Assembly (NCBI GenBank): GCA_000711775.1
Contig: ARYC01017893.1
Coordinates: 32,005-96,004 of the forward strand
DNA: 64,000 nt
Origin: Oxytricha trifallax
Lineage: Eukaryota; Ciliophora; Spirotrichea; Sporadotrichida; Oxytrichidae
Reading direction: 5' to 3'
In this document: positions 58,397 through 64,000 of the stretch, piece after piece
Position numbering within the stretch: position 1 is the stretch's first letter
Layout of the letters: every line of letters begins with the position of its first letter
The notes under the pieces: model-generated
Database searches by the model: none
Told to the model about the DNA's origin: nothing
The model's input: the letters and a program-made list of their open reading frames with translations, nothing else
Made by a program: the position numbers and the translations under genes

Positions 58397-60037
58397 TTAA
58401 TATTGCTAAAATATATTTGAATTGGGAAAATTAGATAAAAAATACAAATTCAAAATTTGATCAATCATAACTGACAATAATTAGAGAGATTTTTATATAT
58501 ATATATATATATATATACAAATCAATTAAACGTAATTTTAACCTTGATGTTTAAAGGTTTAATGTTTAATTTCAGAAATAGAATTTTAAGTGCTTTAATT
58601 AAATTATAAATAGATTTAATATTAAAACCTTAATTATATTTCAAAGGACTAAACATTAAACAGCTAAACGAGTGAATAAAAACATTTTTTTAATAATTTT
58701 AGTAATTTTAGACTAAGCTTTAAACGCTCTAAACGAGCTATGTATATTAAGCGAGTATAATTAATATGGGGAGACAGTTAAAATTAAATAAAAAAAAGAG
58801 ATCAATTAAAGTTATGATCATCTCAATACACATGAGTTGAATTCTGACAGTCACTAGTTTGAATTATGTTTGAGTAGATCCTTATTTAACTTTAATTAAC
58901 TAATCAATTAATGAAAAATGAAATTTTTGTTTTTTTATCATCTTTTCTGATTTTTTTCTATTTTTGTTCATCGATCAAGTAGATGCTGTAGCTGATCTTC
59001 AAGTTTTTTCATAATTTTCATAGATATCTTCAGGGTATCTTCAGGATATCTTCCTCAAAAAATTTAAAGTGTGGAGAGTGTGGAGTCTAACAGCAGCAAA
59101 AACACTAGCATTAATATTCTCAAAATCAAGCAGTATTATGAGTCTGATTTATATTCTAGAGAATTTCAAAATTTTGCATCACTGATTTTTTTTTTGTTTT
59201 CATCAACATCATCTTCAACATAATGTTCAACATTAGGTATCACATCTATGAATTTTAGAAAAACAAGAAGTTTTTGAAAAAAATCCCAGACTCATAATAC
59301 TGCTTGATTTTGAGAATATTAATGCTAGTGTTTTTGCTGCTGTTAGACTCCACACTCTCCACACTTTAAATTTTTTGAGGAAGATATCCTGTAGATACCC
59401 TGAAGATATCTATGAAAATTATGAAAAAACTTGAAGATCAGCTACAGCATCTACTTGATCGATAAAAAAAAATACAAAAAATCAGAAAAGATGATAAAAA
59501 AACAAAAATTTCATTTTTCATTAATTGATTAGTTAATTAAAGTTAAATAAGGATCTACTCAAACATAATTCAAACTAGTGACTGTCAGAATTCAACTCAT
59601 GTGTATTGAGATGATCATAACTTTAATTGATCTCTTTTTTTTATTTAATTTTAACTGTCTCCCCATATTAATTATACTCGCTTAATATACATAGCTCGTT
59701 TAGAGCGTTTAAAGCTTAGTCTAAAATTACTAAAATTATTAAAAAAATGTTTTTATTCACTCGTTTAGCTGTTTAATGTTTAGTCCTTTGAAATATAATT
59801 AAGGTTTTAATATTAAATCTATTTATAATTTAATTAAAGCACTTAAAATTCTATTTCTGAAATTAAACATTAAACCTTTAAACATCAAGGTTAAAATTAC
59901 GTTTAATTGATTTGTAATTATATATATATATATATATATAAAAATCTCTCTAATTATTGTCAGTTATGATTGATCAAATTTTGAATTTGTATTTTTTATC
60001 TAATTTTCCCAATTCAAATATATTTTAGCAATATTAA
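58397..60037. mobile_element. Foldback element FB3: 1.64-kb inverted repeat with 750-bp arms
   Basis: The left arm (58397-59146) and right arm (59287-60037) are near-identical reverse complements with a 140-bp spacer, from TTAATATTGCT at the left edge to AGCAATATTAA at the right. Differences are few and mostly in homopolymer and (AT)n runs (58496-58517 against 59920-59940). GC-richer parts in each arm (58980-59090 and the mirror 59340-59460) include TGTGGAGAGTGTGGAGTCTA. Within the arms several short relatives of the motif TTTAATGTTTA recur. No coding frame is convincing. Near-identity implies a recent origin or active homogenisation. Confidence 0.88.
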
Positions 60038-60379
60038 AGTTTACTAATAAAATATAATAGTGGTCCATTCTAACGAATTTATACTGCGATTGATTAAAAA
60101 AAAATTCTCCTTTTAACAGTAAAAAAACCTTCTTCATTTGATTATTTGTGCATCAAATTGAAAATACAATTAAGTTATAAGGATTTCTTCACAGTTCTGA
60201 AGAAAACCTAACTAAAAATATTGCTTAACTCCAATTCTACTTTTTAAGATAATTTTCTAACATCTGAATTATCAATATGTATATATATATATATTTATAT
60301 TTTGAGAAATAATTAATAATTAACAATTAATATACCCAGAGATAGACCACTATACACATAAATTGAATTCCAAATTTAC
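60038..60379. other. AT-rich spacer right of FB3
   Basis: Contains a short (AT)n tract near 60277-60292. GTGGTCCATTC near 60060 and GACCACTATA near 60344 are only a weak inverted match. No gene seen. Confidence 0.4.
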
Positions 60380-62390
60380 CTTAATGATGGAACTGGTTGC
60401 CAATGCCTGCCATTTGAATTGGATATTATTCCTAGACTCAAAATTTAACGGGAGGTCAGAGTGGGTTTACTTGAATATTTTAAAAAAGATTTTTTGTATA
60501 AGGCGATTCAAGTTAATTATATATTGAGTTACAAAATAAATTTATAAATTTCACTAAACTTTTAACTTTATTTGCATATTTTTACTAGTTATTCGTAGAA
60601 AAATATTATTTTTCCATATAAAAGTTAAATTCAATTATTTAAGGTTGATGCCTTATAAAACCAAGTAGACGTGTACTTTTGATGCTTAAATGCATGGAAA
60701 GACAACAGAACAGACCCCGTTCTCTTTAAAACCATAAAAAACCCTGACCCAAACAATTATTTATTTCAAGCTAGAGATTGCAAATAAATCTGGAGAAAAA
60801 CTGAGAATTTTTGTGGCTTCTGCAAGGTGGTAATGGATAAAATTATCAAAGCAATTAATGTCAAGTTGCCTATCATTGCTGGCTCACCCAATGCTAGAAT
60901 TTTTATTAAATACTCTGATGTGCACACCAACAGGAACTGGTATAATTTAAAGAAAAAAAGAGAACTATAAAATAACTCAGTATTAAGTAATAATAATATG
61001 TCAAGTACATAATATAGGTGATAAAGAGCAAGATTTCGTTATATTTTAGTGTAAATATTAAGCGATTCAATAAGTTCACTTAGGAATCTAAATTTCACTT
61101 GAATCTACACCCATCCATTTTGTTTGATAAATAATATAAAAATATTATTGTATTTACTAGAATATGATAAAAATATGCTATGATTATAATTAGTAATTAA
61201 TTAGTGTTTATGAACAAAAATATATATATATTATCCAGAAAGTAGTCTGTACTTTTAAACTTGTTTCAGAAATTACCTTAAAGAGAAACTGCTCCATGAA
61301 TCAGCAATGAGCTACTTCCTCAAATTTATAGGCTATGTGATACCATACTTCTTCCCAAAAATACTAGATAACTCTGATATCTGTGAGTAATTTTTATGAT
61401 TCAGCACTGTGTTTTGGCAAACCATAATCCAATATTAAATCTGAAAAGCCCCTAGAAGCAATGGATTATATTTATTGCCAAATTCTGAGATAATTAAATT
61501 TATAAAGCTACTTAATTTTTATTATATAAAATGACAAAAATCAAGCCATTTACTGTGATATAATTGGAGTTCGAAATGTGAAATATCAAGATTGCAAACA
61601 TGGATCGTTAAATGAAGCAATACGAACATTTAGGACTTATCCAAAATGCTTTCAATATGGGATAAACTGGTGGTATAAGCTTCAACCAAGTACCTTTAAA
61701 CTATGTTATTATCCATTCAATTATGCTCTTTTTAAATAATAAAAATTCATAATTTTATTAATTTATGAAAGTTTCCTTGTCATAACTAAAATCAAGCAGA
61801 GCCAAAGAAAGTAAATGATTTCAGAAAACAGTAACACAAATATGCAGCCACATTGAGTCATAAATAACATCCAGATCAATTAGCAACTAGCTTGAGGCCT
61901 CAGATAAGAGAGCTTAAAATAAATTTTGGCTGATTTTGAGGGACACCAAATAAAAATTTTGGAAATAGCGATCCACATGGATAATCATATAATAGCAGTA
62001 TAAAGTGAACAGTGAACTTTAAATCAGTAGGTAATAATACTGCATGGTGTCCAGGATCCTCTCACTTTGGAATAAAGAATGAACAGATAATATAAATGAC
62101 TTAATAATTTTTACTATAATTAATATTAAGCTTAGTTTCAATCTAAGAATCACTAAAAATTGAAATATTTACCAAGATTGAGAAATTAATGAAATTATTC
62201 ACTATAATATCTATTTATATTATATTTTTAAACTAATAATTAAAATCTCACCCCGGCCCTAATTTTAATATTCTTATAGATGGAGTGAGCTGTTAATATT
62301 AAATTTCTTTTCTTTAAGACAACATTAAAATTTTATTAATTCAAAAGAATATTACATTTCATATTTAATCATTAATAAATTAAAACTATA
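60380..62390 (+). CDS. Cys-rich plus-strand gene in several MDSs, unrecognised
   Basis: Blocks on the plus strand: 60380-60530 (YLNDGTGCQCLPFELDIIPR), 60712-60960 (DPVLFKTIKNPDPNNYLFQA, RDCKQIWRKTENFCGFCKVV, KLPIIAGSPNARIFIKYSDV, HTNRNWYNL), 61268-61390 (NYLKEKLLHESAMSYFLKFI, GYVIPYFFPKILDNSDICE), 61567-61700 (GVRNVKYQDCKHGSLNEAIR, YPKCFQYGINWWYKLQ) and 61960-62390 (NFGNSDPHG, NNTAWCPGSSHFGIKN). TAA/TAG occur in frame. AT-rich gaps between blocks fit IESs. Cys and Trp are spaced as in a secreted or lumenal protein, possibly an enzyme, but no motif I can name is complete. The start lies before 60380 or in another segment. Confidence 0.48.
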
Positions 62391-63150
62391 TATAAAACTA
62401 ATCATTTAAAATGTAAAGAATAATTAATATCTATGAATTAAAGTTTCTAAATTAAAACACAATGATATTTTTATTAAAAGATATTTCATTATTTAAAATA
62501 ACGAATAATTCTTTTTTATATCACCTTCAAACTCAAATCAATATATATTTTGGGATATAGGGCGGATTTTTTAGTTAAATAATAAAATAATAATATAATA
62601 CTATAAAAAAAATTATTCATTATTATCTAATATTTGGTAAATATTTCTATTTTCACTCAATAATATTCACAATCTATAACTATAATGAAATCTTTATAAC
62701 TAAATTTTCTCTCAATAATCTCGACTTTTATAATTATCTATAAAATATTTACAATAAATCACTCACTTAGAGTATATAGTGAACTTTGTTAATACACTTG
62801 AATCATTTTATTGTCATTATGGGAATTTTATATACCACAGTTGACTATTTATTCGGCTGTGGTTAATTAAGTATTTACCCTAAATAAAATACGAAGTTGA
62901 GTAGAGTCATGATGACTATTTATTTAGTCTTCTATATTATTAAGCCTCACAATTATAATATTTTAAAGAGAAATTGATTAATTAGATATTTTAAATATTT
63001 ATTTAAGTGAAAAAATAAAATATTTAGAATTTATTATAATAAATTACACAAAATATTCATAATTTTCATTTCTTCATATATTTTGATAAATAGAGAATTT
63101 TTTCTCTAATCCTTGAAAAGTGAACCTGGCAAATATAGTTTTAACTCGTT
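62391..63150. other. AT-rich spacer, no gene seen
   Basis: A/T-dominated. A small hairpin CCACAG...CTGTGG lies at 62838-62865. No credible frame. Confidence 0.45.
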
Positions 63151-63371
63151 TCATTAATAGTAGTTTTGATAGCCAAGTGGATTCATTCCACCCATACCTC
63201 CTGGAGCACCTTGATTGCCACTACTGTAATTAAAAAAATGAAATTATATTTGATTAATTTTAATTAAACATTTTCCATTCATTTAATAAGCTTCTAATAC
63301 AATTATATTAAAGTAAATGGTAGATACCTCCTTGAGACATGAACTATGGCCCTCCATGCAGAGCTTGTACT
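63151..63371 (-). CDS. 3' end of a Gly/Met-rich protein gene, cut by one IES and bordered by TBE-C
   Basis: On the minus strand the last MDS (63224-63151) reads SGNQGAPGGMGGMNPLGYQN then YYQ and ends at TGA 63153-63151. The preceding MDS (63371-63325) reads VQALHGGPQFMSQGG. The two join in phase after removal of the IES at 63225-63327. Gly/Met/Gln-rich tails of this kind occur on chaperones and RNA-binding proteins, but the body of the gene is not visible, so no name is given. The upstream MDS stops exactly at the telomeric end of TBE-C, so either the transposon has inserted into this MDS or it lies at an MDS/IES border. Confidence 0.6.
63225..63327. other. Predicted 103-bp IES, pointer TAC
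   Basis: TAC occurs at 63222-63224 and at 63325-63327. Excision with loss of one copy turns the minus-strand reading into MSQGGSGNQGAPGG, a continuous frame with consistent Gly/Gln composition. The insert is strongly AT-rich. Confidence 0.68.
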
Positions 63372-64000
63372 CAAAACCCCAAAACCCTTTAGTGAGGTTT
63401 ATAAGTGCTTTGATTTGTAGGGTATAGTTGGGGTCTTATTGGGGTTAGTAGAGAAATTAGGCCAATTTACAAAATGAGAAATAGAAATTAGCGAAATTTA
63501 GGGTCGATTTATGATGAGTAATATTTAGATTTACTGCTTAAGCTTAGGTATGGTACGTGTATTAATATAGACTAAGCCAAACCTGTACTAAATTATGCAG
63601 CAATAGCAAAGTTATTACGCAAGAGTGCCTCAACTGTTAGGTATCACTGCTTGCTAGCTGTTTAGCATTTTAATTCTGGTTGTTGAACGCATCCTGCAAG
63701 AAAATAAAAGTTCTCCCAGGCTCATATTGACTTCCTCTGCAACTCTAAGACTTTGAAGTATGGGCACACTTTCCATTAGACTAGCGAGCTGTGATGTCTC
63801 ATCGCAGGTTTCCTGACATGCGTATATCTCCTTAGACTATAGCCAATATTTATAGAAGAAATGGTATTACTTTCAAGACTGTCAACAGAGTGAAGAGAGT
63901 GATTGATTTTACAGTGCCATTTTATAGTAATAATTTAAACTATATATATGATTAAATGCAGAGAGCTATTACTAATAACATCAAGTTCATACACGCTGAT
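63372..64000 (+). mobile_element. TBE-C: left part of a third telomere-bearing element
   Basis: The element begins with CAAAACCCCAAAACCC (63372-63387), the hypotrich telomere repeat. A terminal repeat shared with the right end of TBE-A follows (GAGGTTTATAAGTGCTTTGAT, GGGGTTAGTA). The transposase ORF starts 100 bp in. The window ends inside it. Relationship: its terminal repeat is closer to TBE-A than to TBE-B, which shares only the outer 19 bases. It lies directly against a host MDS. Confidence 0.9.
63474..64000 (+). CDS. TBE-C transposase, N-terminal part
   Basis: The ATG at 63474 was chosen because it continues in phase into GSIYDEQYLDLLLKLRYG, which matches the start of the TBE-B transposase. 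The HTH region follows (LNYAAIAKLLRKSASTVRYH). One slip is needed near 63760. After it come RAVMSHRRFPDMRISPQTIA, NGITFKTVNRVKRVIDFTVP and AITNNIKFIHAD. The first catalytic Asp is the last codon of the window (63998-64000). It is the least damaged of the three copies over the visible part. A single slip could be an assembly indel. Confidence 0.83.

Noticed and set aside
1-64000. General reassignment of TGA to an amino acid
   Set aside because: Many independent frames (transposase, 22-kDa-type ORF, TCP-downstream and FN3 genes) end at TGA in a sensible place.
1-64000. tRNA, rRNA or CRISPR arrays
   Set aside because: No cloverleaf with a convincing GTTCRANYC arm, no rRNA-like conserved stretch and no regularly spaced short repeats were seen.

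Overview
The window looks like germline (micronuclear) DNA of a hypotrich/stichotrich ciliate of the Oxytricha-Stylonychia-Tetmemena type. Four things seen in the sequence support this. (1) Open frames run through many in-frame TAA and TAG codons (read as Gln) and end at TGA. (2) Coding blocks of about 50-400 bp are cut by short AT-rich inserts flanked by small direct repeats, as expected for macronuclear-destined segments (MDSs) separated by internal eliminated sequences (IESs) with pointers. (3) Two transposons end in the hypotrich telomere repeat C4A4/G4T4. (4) These transposons carry the three-ORF cargo of telomere-bearing elements (TBEs). Base composition is very AT-rich. One-base frame slips are common and may partly be assembly indels. 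Species is not resolved.

Layout. 0.1-5.8 kb: MDS blocks of a plus-strand cysteine-rich, cadherin-like surface protein, with two or three GC-richer minus-strand blocks around or inside it. 5.8-11.1 kb: a decayed TBE (TBE-A) interrupted by a 549-bp foldback element. 11.7-16.2 kb: a second plus-strand surface-type gene, split by a 1.6-kb T-rich stretch and ending beside a long TTTA microsatellite. 16.2-19.7 kb: assorted MDS blocks on both strands, including a 237-codon plus-strand frame. 20.1-23.6 kb: a minus-strand centriole gene, SAS-4/CENPJ, with a clear C-terminal TCP (G-box) domain. 24.0-24.5 kb: a second foldback element. 24.9-26.1 kb: a Gln/Asn-rich minus-strand gene. 27.2-29.8 kb: a plus-strand coiled-coil gene matching CFAP58/CCDC147. 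30.5-34.8 kb: a better preserved TBE (TBE-B) with kinase/zinc-finger, 22-kDa-type and transposase ORFs and one telomeric end. 35.6-37.0 kb: two unrecognised minus-strand frames. 37.5-46.8 kb: four minus-strand genes built from MDSs, plus one small plus-strand ORF. 47.3-55.6 kb: a large plus-strand fibronectin-III repeat gene. 58.4-60.0 kb: a 1.64-kb near-perfect inverted repeat. 60.4-62.4 kb: an unrecognised Cys-rich plus-strand gene. 63.15-63.37 kb: the 3' end of a Gly/Met-rich gene whose next MDS runs up against the telomeric end of a third TBE (TBE-C), which continues past the window.

The host genes need DNA excision before they can be read: the IESs, foldback elements and TBEs all lie between coding blocks. 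In hypotrichs the TBE transposase is known to take part in genome rearrangement. Here TBE-A and TBE-B each carry damage at a different catalytic position, while TBE-C is intact as far as it is visible. No rRNA, tRNA, CRISPR array or bacterial-type operon was seen.
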